DNA of 36,068 nucleotides, from the NCBI GenBank assembly GCA_016937155.1, contig JAFGWM010000035.1, positions 1-36,068 on the forward strand. The letters run 5' to 3'. Positions 7,558 through 16,123 of the stretch are shown here, piece by piece. The notes under the pieces were generated by a model, which saw nothing but the letters and a program-made list of their open reading frames with translations, was not told the DNA's origin and ran no database searches. Source of the stretch: Deltaproteobacteria bacterium. Lineage in GTDB: Bacteria; Myxococcota_A; Polyangia; HGW-17. The translations under genes were made by a program, and so were the position numbers. Within the stretch, counting starts at the first letter, position 1, and each line of letters starts with the position of its first letter.

Positions 7558-7917
7558 CTAGTTTATATCACCGGCCATATCCACAATTTCAATCTCACCG
7601 GCTACAAGATCAGTAGAGATAAGCGTTCCATCTGAAAGTTTGTCATTGATCAGGTCTGAAAAAAGCTTGTAATTGTATCCATCTTCCAGCCCAAGTTCTT
7701 TGATGTGCCCAAAAAAAGCGTCAACAGGACAACTGAAATGTGCAGGAACGCCTGAAAACAGATGAGCTACAGTCAATGCTTCCCATACCTCAACAGATTC
7801 CTGACAGAAATAACATGGAATCTTGAGATATGGATCATCAACCATTTTAGACGCCATATCCTTGAAATATGTAACAACTTCCTCGGTTATCTGTTTGTTT
7901 TCTAAATAATCTGTCAC
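7558..7917 (-). CDS. Small soluble protein with a CxxC...HxxC putative metal site
   Basis: I do not recognise this 119-residue protein. It has no signal peptide or membrane segment. C35-Y-F-C38 and H60-F-S-C63 together form a CxxC...HxxC set, with H71 nearby, suggesting a zinc-binding knuckle. The rest is acidic and mixed helix/strand (LFSDLINDKLSDGTL...GEIEIVDMAG). The start is a GTG with AGG 7 bases upstream. It stands alone between the gdhA terminator and tRNA-Pro, on the same strand as both. The 121 bases upstream, to the gdhA terminator, show no clear promoter. Confidence is for a real gene, not for a function. Confidence 0.6.
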   Translation of the reverse strand: MTDYLENKQITEEVVTYFKDMASKMVDDPYLKIPCYFCQESVEVWEALTVAHLFSGVPAHFSCPVDAFFGHIKELGLEDGYNYKLFSDLINDKLSDGTLISTDLVAGEIEIVDMAGDIN

Positions 7918-8038
7918 TTTGATACCTGCTCTAACTAAAATTCACCACATCACACCACCCGCATAGTAATGTATTTCGGCTTATACAACAAGAAAATGTA
8001 ATAAAAAAATGCAAAAATATTTTATTTATTATCAAATT

Positions 8039-8064
8039 AAAAAAAAGGCGACCCGAAGGTCGCC
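8039..8064 (-). terminator. Intrinsic terminator of gdhA with a UUCG tetraloop
   Basis: On the minus strand the sequence is GGCGACC-TTCG-GGTCGCC followed by a run of eight T residues. A perfect 7-bp GC-rich stem closed by a UUCG tetraloop and a U-tract is a textbook rho-independent terminator. It begins 27 bases after the gdhA stop. Confidence 0.95.
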
Positions 8065-8091
8065 GAAACGGAGTTCGTCAAGAAACTAAAA

Positions 8092-9459
<1,368 letters not shown>

Positions 9460-9485
9460 TTATGGCCGCAGCCATCGGTTGAGAA

Positions 9486-9568
9486 AAATTTACCCTATAT
9501 GAATCGCAGAATAGCCCAAATTTCCCCGTATGCAAGATGAAAACGAGAAAAATTTACCCGGTATGCAA
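9486..9568. repeat. Three direct repeats at exact 32-bp spacing upstream of gdhA
   Basis: Three copies of an element of about 18 bases start at 9486, 9518 and 9550. They read AAATTTACCCTATATGAA, AAATTTCCCCGTATGCAA and AAATTTACCCGGTATGCAA. The spacing of 32 bases between starts is identical both times, close to three helical turns. The first and third copies are also preceded by the same GAGAA. They lie in the gap between the thioesterase gene and gdhA, 54-137 bases before the gdhA start codon. This looks like an operator array for a regulator binding on one face of the helix. A weaker GAAATTTTACCC occurs at 9681, within the end of the thioesterase gene. Confidence 0.7.
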
Positions 9569-9670
9569 CGTCTTGATATGACAGGTGATATATGTTTGTT
9601 TGCTGACTATGTGGATGTTATTTTTATTTTATGAGGAAAATATTCTCAATTGAGATTCCTGAACAGATCT

Positions 9671-10063
9671 TTAACGTGGGGAAATTTTACCCAGAAAGGA
9701 TTCGTGATTTACAATTGCTCTTCTGTGAAACCCCGTTGCCAGAATTCTTTCACCTGAGGTTACTGTGATATTAAAATCAGTGCGGTTGTTTTCGAGTCTG
9801 ATAAGGTGAAGTTCAACCTGAAACTCTGACTCTATTGCGCTGGGAAAAAGATGTGTAACTTCTATCTTTATTCCAACAGAGGTAAAACCATCTTCGAGGG
9901 TTTTCTGTATATTTTGGTATGCAAGATTTTCCACTGCAATTACCAAAGCAGCACTACTTAGACATGGAACATTTCCTGTGCCAAGAGAAATCGCGGTCCA
10001 GTCATTTGTAACCGTATATATCCTGTTGAATACTGCCCCGGGTAAAAGTTCTTCTTTTAACAT
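9671..10063 (-). CDS. Hotdog-fold thioesterase, FlK-like family
   Basis: This 130-residue cytoplasmic protein fits the single hotdog domain of fluoroacetyl-CoA-thioesterase-like proteins. It has an early segment NVPCLSSAALVIAVENLAYQ (compare 'vlaTPAlvalmE' in the family). GFTSVGIKIEVTHLFPSAI follows, matching the 'g.tsVGt.v.v.Hlaptp.G' strand, and a central strand plus RRAIVN end the domain. In FlK the acidic residue of this segment and a Thr and His act in catalysis; E45 and H71 are candidates here, while the Thr is replaced by Ser. The substrate is unknown. The start codon overlaps the upstream stop (TAATG), so translation is coupled to the secreted protein gene. AGGGG precedes it. Confidence 0.78.
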   Translation of the reverse strand: MLKEELLPGAVFNRIYTVTNDWTAISLGTGNVPCLSSAALVIAVENLAYQNIQKTLEDGFTSVGIKIEVTHLFPSAIESEFQVELHLIRLENNRTDFNITVTSGERILATGFHRRAIVNHESFLGKISPR

Positions 10064-11007
10064 TATAACCCCTCAGTTGTCGTCCTTACGGGCGCTGAAA
10101 AGAAAAGTTTCCTTGAACCGCTGCGGAAAAGGTTTCTCACAGGGTGCCAGGCTGGTGATTTTGATGTTGTGTAATGTCTCACTCCACGCCTGTCAGAAAA
10201 ATGAACGTTTTTATCATCTGCCAACGGCCTGAGATAAAAAAGCCTTTTCAATTTAAAAAAATACCTCATCGGAACCGAATTGCCAGAAAAAAGTACTGCA
10301 TTGTATGAATAAGAATCGGAATTCCTGGAATACCAGGTTGAACCCGCATACTTTAAAAATTTACCATTGGCGTCCTTAAGACTTTTCAACACATTTACAG
10401 GGTATATGAATCCAGCAGGTGCCCAGACTATTCTGTATGGAGGCGGAGTTACTGCTTTAAACCATCTTCTACAGTATGTACCGGTACAAATGGATTTTTC
10501 CTCCAATAGCCAAAGTTCATCTCTGTAAGAAGCGTTTGTTACTGCACTTTTACCAGGTGGTATGGATTCAGAGGGGAATGCAAACAATGAAGTATCAGGT
10601 GAAAGATTTACTCCCATCTTTGGATAACCATTTTCCGGTTTTTTATCTGTGAGGAATTTTCTCTTTTCGCTGCTTACTTTCAACGGAAGCGGTTTTCCAT
10701 CAACTGTGGACAGAAAAAAGCTTTGAATAATTCCAGATTTTAAAAGAGAAAGGCCTCTGGAAAATGCTGCGGTATGATCAATAAACGGGCCATAAAGTAA
10801 CTTAACTCCAGGAGAAATATCGCTTTCTTCAGTTATCATAAGTGGAATATGTAACTGTCCGCCCTGCGATATATCAGGAACTAAAGTTGTTGCCACCTTT
10901 CTGGCGTCATAAGAACCGTTATACTTTCCAAGATCTATCCAGACCTGACTTTTTGACTGAGTCCCAGGAAAGAGTTGCGCCAGAAGGGAAAAAAGAATAA
11001 GAAACAT
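10063..11007 (-). CDS. Secreted protein of unknown function
   Basis: I do not recognise a family. The 314-residue product begins with a short hydrophobic segment (MFLILFSLLAQLFPGTQS), a likely signal peptide. The mature part is rich in Ser, Tyr, Trp and Pro with alternating hydrophobic patterns, so mainly beta structure is likely. It has a CTGTYCRRWF motif with two nearby cysteines near the middle and a basic C-terminal 60 residues. The ATG lies 15 bases after the stop of the lipoprotein gene and lacks a clear Shine-Dalgarno sequence, suggesting coupling. Its stop overlaps the thioesterase start. Its place between an envelope lipoprotein and a thioesterase gives no clear functional hint. Confidence 0.7.
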   Translation of the reverse strand: MFLILFSLLAQLFPGTQSKSQVWIDLGKYNGSYDARKVATTLVPDISQGGQLHIPLMITEESDISPGVKLLYGPFIDHTAAFSRGLSLLKSGIIQSFFLSTVDGKPLPLKVSSEKRKFLTDKKPENGYPKMGVNLSPDTSLFAFPSESIPPGKSAVTNASYRDELWLLEEKSICTGTYCRRWFKAVTPPPYRIVWAPAGFIYPVNVLKSLKDANGKFLKYAGSTWYSRNSDSYSYNAVLFSGNSVPMRYFFKLKRLFYLRPLADDKNVHFSDRRGVRHYTTSKSPAWHPVRNLFRSGSRKLFFSAPVRTTTEGL

Positions 11008-11022
11008 ATGGCGTGAAAATGG

Positions 11023-11556
11023 TTATTTCTTTTCCGGAGTAGTTTTTGTCTTCCCGGTATCATCCTTTTTGTCGTTACCTAAAGCAGCATCCTCTTTTTT
11101 CTCAGTGTTTACAGGAGCCACAACAGGTTTTTTTGGTTTAGGTTTCATGAACCAGGGAATTGTTGGCAGTTTTGTTCTGATATCAGCTGCAATTTCAGAT
11201 ATTGATTCCGAAAAGTCAGCGAACACTTTTGCATCGGATGGATTAATACTCTCACTTTTTATTTCAAGTTCTTTATCCTGACAGAGACGACCGACTCTAA
11301 TGATGAATCCAAGAACTTTTGCAACATCTTCACGGTACATTGTGGCAACAGGATATTCAGATGTGATCCTTTTTCCAAGACTGATACTGAGTTTTGCAGC
11401 ATTTTCCAGCTCACCTTTTTGCCTGTAGGATTTGATCTTATCGAGATCTTCCCTTATCTCTGCAGTAACTTTAGGGGTGGTGTAAGTCTTCTTTTTTGAC
11501 TTACATCCGGTAACAGAAATCAATGCAACAGCAATCAGTAGTGTAATTTTTTTCAT
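11023..11556 (-). CDS. Lipoprotein, Lys-rich C-terminus
   Basis: The N-terminus MKKITLLIAVALISVTGC is a type II signal peptide with lipobox SVTG-C18, so the mature protein should be lipid-anchored with Lys at +2. The 177-residue product has a predicted helical middle with a TPR-like helix pair (IKSYRQKGELENAAKLSISLG) and ends in a Pro/Lys-rich, low-complexity tail from about residue 140. No family is recognised. The ATG overlaps the ileS stop by 4 bases (ATGA), so it is translated from the ileS transcript. Confidence 0.82.
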   Translation of the reverse strand: MKKITLLIAVALISVTGCKSKKKTYTTPKVTAEIREDLDKIKSYRQKGELENAAKLSISLGKRITSEYPVATMYREDVAKVLGFIIRVGRLCQDKELEIKSESINPSDAKVFADFSESISEIAADIRTKLPTIPWFMKPKPKKPVVAPVNTEKKEDAALGNDKKDDTGKTKTTPEKK

Positions 11557-14500
11557 TTTTGTACCTCGTTATTTTTAACTAAACTCACGGTGAAAACACT
11601 GCTTTGTACAGTGAAGTCTTTAACAACAGCACCATTTGTGTCAAGTGAAGAATTAATTCCGGTTGCCAATACCTCAGTGGAGATATGTCCGGAAAACATA
11701 TTGAATGCTTCACTAAGCTCTGCATTATCCGAAGAAAATCCAAGTATTATCCTGTCCTGTACTTCAAAGCCACTGTCTTTCCGAAGTCTTTGTATTCGAT
11801 TAACCATTTCCCTAGCAAGACCTTCAAGTTTCAACTCTCTGGAAATAGCTGTATCAAGAGAAACACTTATAAGATTACCAGCCTGTACGAGTTGACCTTC
11901 ACGGGCATTTCGGGATACAAGAAAACAGTCAGAAGTAAGGTTTTCACCTGCGATTTCCAATGAGCCGCCATCTGCAATTTTTCTTAAATCATTCTGAGAC
12001 AGATTTTTTATTTCCTGTGAGATTATTTTCATCTTCTTCCCGAAACGGGGTCCGAGAATCTTAAGATTGGGTTTTGCATCAAGAGAGACAAAGTCTGACT
12101 CATCAGTGTTGAAATGAATCTCTTTTACGTTTAGTTCCTCCTGAATAACAGTTTTCAGGGTGTTCAGTCTTTTTAGTTCATCCTCATCAGAATGGATAAG
12201 TGTAAATACAGGAAGTGGTTGTCTTACACCGATTTTGTTTTGTTCTCTCAAGATACGACCCATTACAATGGCTTCTTTCATGAGAGCAAAAGTGTGCTCA
12301 AGATGTTCATTGACCTTGTTCTTTTCAGGAACAGGGAAATCCATAAGATGAACGCTGGAGTCGCTGTCATGGGCATCGGTAAGATTACAGTAAATTTCCT
12401 CAGCCATAAATGGGGTAAAAGGAGCCATAAGTATCGAAAAGTGTTTAAGAACACTGAAAAGTGTTGCATAAGCGGTCATTTTTTCAGTCTCATGGCCACT
12501 CTGCCAGAATCTTCTTCTGTTCAGTCTGATATACCAGTTTGTAAGATCGTCAACAAATTCAAGAAGAGCCGGGACAACCTTATAAAGTCTGTAGGAATCC
12601 ATCTCTTCAATTACCTGAGCATTCAATGTTTCGACTCTACTGAGAATCCACTGATCAAGAATATTTTCAGATGGGAGCCACTGGTCAACCTTGGATGCAT
12701 CAAAATCATCAAGAATGGCATATGTCACCAGGAAATTATATGCATTCCAGAGGGGAAGCATAACAAGTCTGACAACATCCCTTACTCCGGATTCTGAAAA
12801 TCGCAGATCTTCAGCTCTCACAAGTCCGGAGTTTATGAGGTAGAGTCTTAGAGCATCAGCCCCGTACTCGTTCAGTATATGATCCGGAGCAGGATAATTC
12901 CGGAGTCTTTTTGACATCTTTTTGCCATCTTCAGCTAGAATAAGTCCGTTTACGACGACATTTTTAAAGGCTGGCCTGTCAAATAACGCAGTGGAGAGGA
13001 TCATCAGAGTGTAAAACCATCCTCTGGTCTGATCCAGACCTTCTGCAATAAAATCAGCAGGAAGGTTTGCCTCTACATGCTCTTTGTTTTCAAAAGGATA
13101 GTGGTGCTGAGCATATGGCATTGCCCCGCTTTCGAACCAGCAGTCCAGGACTTCATTTATTCTCTTGACTGCACTGCCGCATACCGGACAATCCCAGGTA
13201 AGGTGATCGATTTTGTGCATGTGAAGATCATTGATTCCCGATGTTCCTGAGAGTTTCTCAAGCTCACTGATTGAACCTACCACCTGAATGTTCTTACAGG
13301 ATTCATTGGTACATCTATAAATTGGGATGGGTGTTCCCCAGTAACGGTTTCGGCTGATGTTCCAGTCTCGTGCCCCTTCAAGCCATTTACCAAAACGACC
13401 ATCACGAAGATGTTCAGGAATCCAACTGGTCTGGGAATTGTTTTTTAGAATTTTATCCTTTATTTCAGTGACTTTTACAAACCATACAGGCATGGCTTTG
13501 TACATAAGAGGGAAGCCACTTCGTTCACAGTAAGGATAACTGTGTACCAGAGTCGCGTGCTTTATAACTCTGCCCCGTTTTTTCAGGTTTTGTATGATGA
13601 GAGGATCGGCATCCTTTATGTACATGCCTTCCCAGTCAGATACTTCAGATGTAAATTTTCCATCAAGATTTACCGGGTCCACAAGAGCAATATTTTCTCT
13701 TTGACAAACTCTGTGATCATCCTCTCCGTAGGCCGGTGCAAGGTGTACTATTCCTGTACCATCGTCCGCTGTTACATATTCATCCACAAGTACTCTGAAA
13801 GCTCCCTTTTCTTTCATTTTCTCGAAAAAACTGAATAGTGGGGTGTATTCAAGTCCCGCAAGTTCAGTTCCTTTAACTGTTTTCAGTATTTCGTATGTAT
13901 CTTCTGTCTTGAACAGTGTTGATACAAGAGTCTGTGCCATGATATATGTCACATCATCAGTTTTATCCTTCAGATACACATAATCAATATCAGGGTGGAC
14001 AGCAACCGCAAGATTTGCAGGAAGTGTCCAGGGCGTTGTTGTCCAGACAAGGATTTTAATATTTGGATCCTGAGCAAGCGGCATTGTAAGAGTAATGGCA
14101 GGATCCTGGACATCTCTATAATCAGAGCTTGCCTCAAAGTTTGAAAGAGGTGTATGGCAGCCTGTTGAATAGGGAAGAATTCTGTAGCCTTCATAAATTA
14201 AATTTCTATTCCAGAGTTCCTTGAATACCCACCATACAGTTTCCATGAACTCTGGAGTCATCGTTAGGTATCTGTTTTCGAAATCAACCCATCTTCCTGT
14301 TCTTAAAACTGTTCGTTCCCATTCCTTGCTGTATTTGAGAACACTTGATCTGCAGCTTTCATTAAACTTTTCAACCCCGACTTCTTCTATACCCTTGCCC
14401 ACAATGCCAAGATCTTTTTCAACTTCCATTTCAACGGGAAGGCCATGAGTATCCCATCCGAACCGTCTTTCTATGCGGTATCCCCTCATTGTCCAGTACC

Positions 14501-14705
14501 TGGGTACAATGTCCTTGAGTATTCCGGCAAGAAGATGTCCGTAATGAGGAAGATTATTCGCAAACGGAGGTCCGTCATAAAAAACATAGTCAGGAGAATT
14601 TTCCCGATTTTCAACACTTCGTTTGAAAGTGTTCTGTTTCTGCCATTTCTCCAGAACATTTTCCTCAAGTTGAGGGAATGATATATCCTTATCAACAGAT
14701 CTCAT
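11553..14705 (-). CDS. ileS: Isoleucyl-tRNA synthetase, eukaryote-like type 2 (IleRS2)
   Basis: Charges tRNA-Ile in the cytoplasm. Class I signatures are complete: HYGH (54-57, the HIGH motif) and KMSKR (596-600). The CP1 editing domain shows WTTTPWTLPANLAV (from 221) and TADDGTGIVHLAPAYGEDD (312-330). An internal zinc-knuckle-like set (C465, C470, C506, C509) is present. The 1050-residue length, the PDYVFYDGPPFANNLPHYGH opening, GKKMSKRLRNYP and the following GADALRLYLINSGLVRAEDL match the eukaryotic cytosolic and IleRS2 group rather than the common bacterial type 1 (KMSKS..GN). IleRS2 enzymes are generally less sensitive to mupirocin. This one keeps the canonical HxGH order. It is preceded by a 62-aa gene 61 bases upstream and overlaps a lipoprotein gene downstream. 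Confidence 0.97.
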   Translation of the reverse strand: MRSVDKDISFPQLEENVLEKWQKQNTFKRSVENRENSPDYVFYDGPPFANNLPHYGHLLAGILKDIVPRYWTMRGYRIERRFGWDTHGLPVEMEVEKDLGIVGKGIEEVGVEKFNESCRSSVLKYSKEWERTVLRTGRWVDFENRYLTMTPEFMETVWWVFKELWNRNLIYEGYRILPYSTGCHTPLSNFEASSDYRDVQDPAITLTMPLAQDPNIKILVWTTTPWTLPANLAVAVHPDIDYVYLKDKTDDVTYIMAQTLVSTLFKTEDTYEILKTVKGTELAGLEYTPLFSFFEKMKEKGAFRVLVDEYVTADDGTGIVHLAPAYGEDDHRVCQRENIALVDPVNLDGKFTSEVSDWEGMYIKDADPLIIQNLKKRGRVIKHATLVHSYPYCERSGFPLMYKAMPVWFVKVTEIKDKILKNNSQTSWIPEHLRDGRFGKWLEGARDWNISRNRYWGTPIPIYRCTNESCKNIQVVGSISELEKLSGTSGINDLHMHKIDHLTWDCPVCGSAVKRINEVLDCWFESGAMPYAQHHYPFENKEHVEANLPADFIAEGLDQTRGWFYTLMILSTALFDRPAFKNVVVNGLILAEDGKKMSKRLRNYPAPDHILNEYGADALRLYLINSGLVRAEDLRFSESGVRDVVRLVMLPLWNAYNFLVTYAILDDFDASKVDQWLPSENILDQWILSRVETLNAQVIEEMDSYRLYKVVPALLEFVDDLTNWYIRLNRRRFWQSGHETEKMTAYATLFSVLKHFSILMAPFTPFMAEEIYCNLTDAHDSDSSVHLMDFPVPEKNKVNEHLEHTFALMKEAIVMGRILREQNKIGVRQPLPVFTLIHSDEDELKRLNTLKTVIQEELNVKEIHFNTDESDFVSLDAKPNLKILGPRFGKKMKIISQEIKNLSQNDLRKIADGGSLEIAGENLTSDCFLVSRNAREGQLVQAGNLISVSLDTAISRELKLEGLAREMVNRIQRLRKDSGFEVQDRIILGFSSDNAELSEAFNMFSGHISTEVLATGINSSLDTNGAVVKDFTVQSSVFTVSLVKNNEVQK

Positions 14706-14766
14706 GGGGAATCCCTTTCAATTGCTAAAATATTTTTTATCACTCAGCGGGTAAACTGAAAAATGC

Positions 14767-14955
14767 TTATTTCTTGTAGATGATTGTGATTGTCAGACAG
14801 TGATATTCATTATCTGAACTCTGGGTGACTTTTTTGCTGATTATTTCAACGCCTGGGTTATTTTTTATCCATCTGGTAATATTTTCACCCAGTTCATCAC
14901 GTTCTTTTGCCTTAGTGGCTGTAAAAACTTTAACGCCTGTCTCTCCAGCTATCAT
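14767..14955 (-). CDS. Small 62-residue alpha/beta protein upstream of ileS
   Basis: The reading frame is open further upstream, but the start at 14955 has a strong GGAGG 6-7 bases before it and gives a compact product. It reads strand-helix-strand-strand: VKVFTATKAK, then a charged helix ERDELGENITRWIKNN, then VEIISKKVTQSSD and YHCLTITIIYKK. There is no signal peptide. The shape resembles small ferredoxin-like or dodecin-like folds, but I do not recognise the family. It lies 61 bases upstream of ileS on the same strand and is probably the first gene of that transcript. Its conservation with ileS cannot be tested here. Confidence 0.7.
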   Translation of the reverse strand: MIAGETGVKVFTATKAKERDELGENITRWIKNNPGVEIISKKVTQSSDNEYHCLTITIIYKK

Positions 14956-15151
14956 ATTGTGCCTCCACCTTGTATTAACCGCAATAAAGCGGGAAAGTTC
15001 CTTAATATGAGTCTTATAGAGTCCCCTTAGCAATCAGGCACTCCCCTCAGGTTTGCATAAATACACATAAAAGATAAACATGTAAATGAAAAAACGGATT
15101 AAAAACGCTTTTTATGCAGTTGTAGTTGTGCAGTTAAAATGTGGTGACTTC

Positions 15152-15179
15152 TTGACTTTTTAAATATTGAAAATACTCT
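15152..15179 (+). promoter_or_regulatory. Candidate promoter of the duplicated-domain lipoprotein gene
   Basis: TTGACT (15152-15157) is followed after 16 bases by TACTCT (15174-15179), placing the start about 25 bases before the ATG at 15212. The -35 box plus its T-tract (TTGACTTTTT) is the same as in the candidate tRNA-Pro and purL promoters. The rest of the gap from 14956 to 15151 shows no further gene; the minus-strand leader of the 62-aa gene occupies part of it. Confidence 0.4.
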
Positions 15180-15211
15180 CTTGAATGGTGATACCGGAAA
15201 GCAGGATTCCA

Positions 15212-16123
15212 ATGAGCATCAGATTTCAATTCACTGCCCTTGCTCTGATAGTGTTCTTAAGTGCAGGCTGCAGAAATGACAATAAAAAATCCACTCCTTC
15301 TCCATATGGTGAAATTGGTGGCAGATATTCCTATCAGACAACGGTATCTGCGGGAAAGGAAAGAGTAATTATCAGAGAATACTGGAGTATAGTTCCTGAG
15401 AACGATTCTCTGAGTATAGATGTAAAATACTCCAAACTGGGATATACAATTGGTTCTTTCCCATGTAACGGCAGTTCTTCTTACAATGTAAATGTGGACT
15501 ATAAAATTACTGATTTCAAAGTGGTGGGTTCTAAAATTATTATTCTGAAAGCAGAAAAGAAACATACTCCTGGTGCGTGTGATGGCGATATTCCAGATTT
15601 CAGCGGGACAACTGTGGAGCTTCTTCAGGGAAAGAGATTGTTTGTTTCAGGTGGAAAATTGAAGAACAGGCATACACTTTATGAGCATAGCGTTGGTGGA
15701 TCATGGATGTGGACCCGTCAATCAAGAATATCCGGAAGTAATGATTCTAAATATGAAGTTGAGAACTGGTATCTTACTCAAACATCTGAAAACACCATTA
15801 AGGGTTACTACGAACGTACCGAAACAAGACTTAGCGGCGATGGTGAAAAATTTTCGTGTAATGGTGAGACAAGAGTGGTTTTGTTCAGCAGATATTCAGT
15901 TGAAGGCAAAATTACTCCCACCGGCGAAGTAAATCTCAAGGAAACCGGATACACCGTAGCTGGAAATGATCCATGCGAACCTTCCGGAAAACGTTATCTG
16001 GATACTTTTTCGGGTATTCTGGTTGGAAATAAGTTGATAATAAAATCTCCTGAATCCAGTGTTGAGCAGGAGTTGATAAGATCCTTTGGCGATTACAGTC
16101 ACAGGAAGAATGGAAAAAAATAA
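15212..16123 (+). CDS. Lipoprotein with two homologous beta-rich halves
   Basis: I chose the ATG at 15212 because AGGA lies 5 bases before it and a clean type II signal peptide follows; an ATG nine codons upstream is less well placed. The hydrophobic stretch ends in LSAG-C. The mature 280 residues contain two similar units. Each opens with GGxxxYxx or GGSWMWTR and carries a Cys-Asn-Gly (SFPCNGSSSY and KFSCNGETRV). Each has a GYTI or GYTV strand and then a second cysteine (GACDGD and DPCEPS), and ends near a 'G.LxGxxLxI' strand. The paired cysteines probably form one disulfide per unit. No enzyme motif is visible. It overlaps or abuts the adenosine deaminase gene, suggesting a shared transcript. 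Confidence 0.72.
   Translation: MSIRFQFTALALIVFLSAGCRNDNKKSTPSPYGEIGGRYSYQTTVSAGKERVIIREYWSIVPENDSLSIDVKYSKLGYTIGSFPCNGSSSYNVNVDYKITDFKVVGSKIIILKAEKKHTPGACDGDIPDFSGTTVELLQGKRLFVSGGKLKNRHTLYEHSVGGSWMWTRQSRISGSNDSKYEVENWYLTQTSENTIKGYYERTETRLSGDGEKFSCNGETRVVLFSRYSVEGKITPTGEVNLKETGYTVAGNDPCEPSGKRYLDTFSGILVGNKLIIKSPESSVEQELIRSFGDYSHRKNGKK

Noticed and set aside
9486-9568. Possible CRISPR remnant because of the regular 32-bp spacing
   Set aside because: The repeat units are only about 18 bp and the intervals of about 14 bp are too short for spacers. No cas gene is nearby.
14956-15033. Longer 88-codon version of the small ORF upstream of ileS
   Set aside because: The internal ATG at 14955 has GGAGG at ideal distance. 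The upstream extension has no ribosome site and is poor in conserved-looking features.
14706-15060. T-box or other riboswitch before ileS
   Set aside because: No T-box motif, specifier-loop layout or antiterminator/terminator pair is visible. A small CCGC/GCGG hairpin at 14979-14992 is too weak to count.
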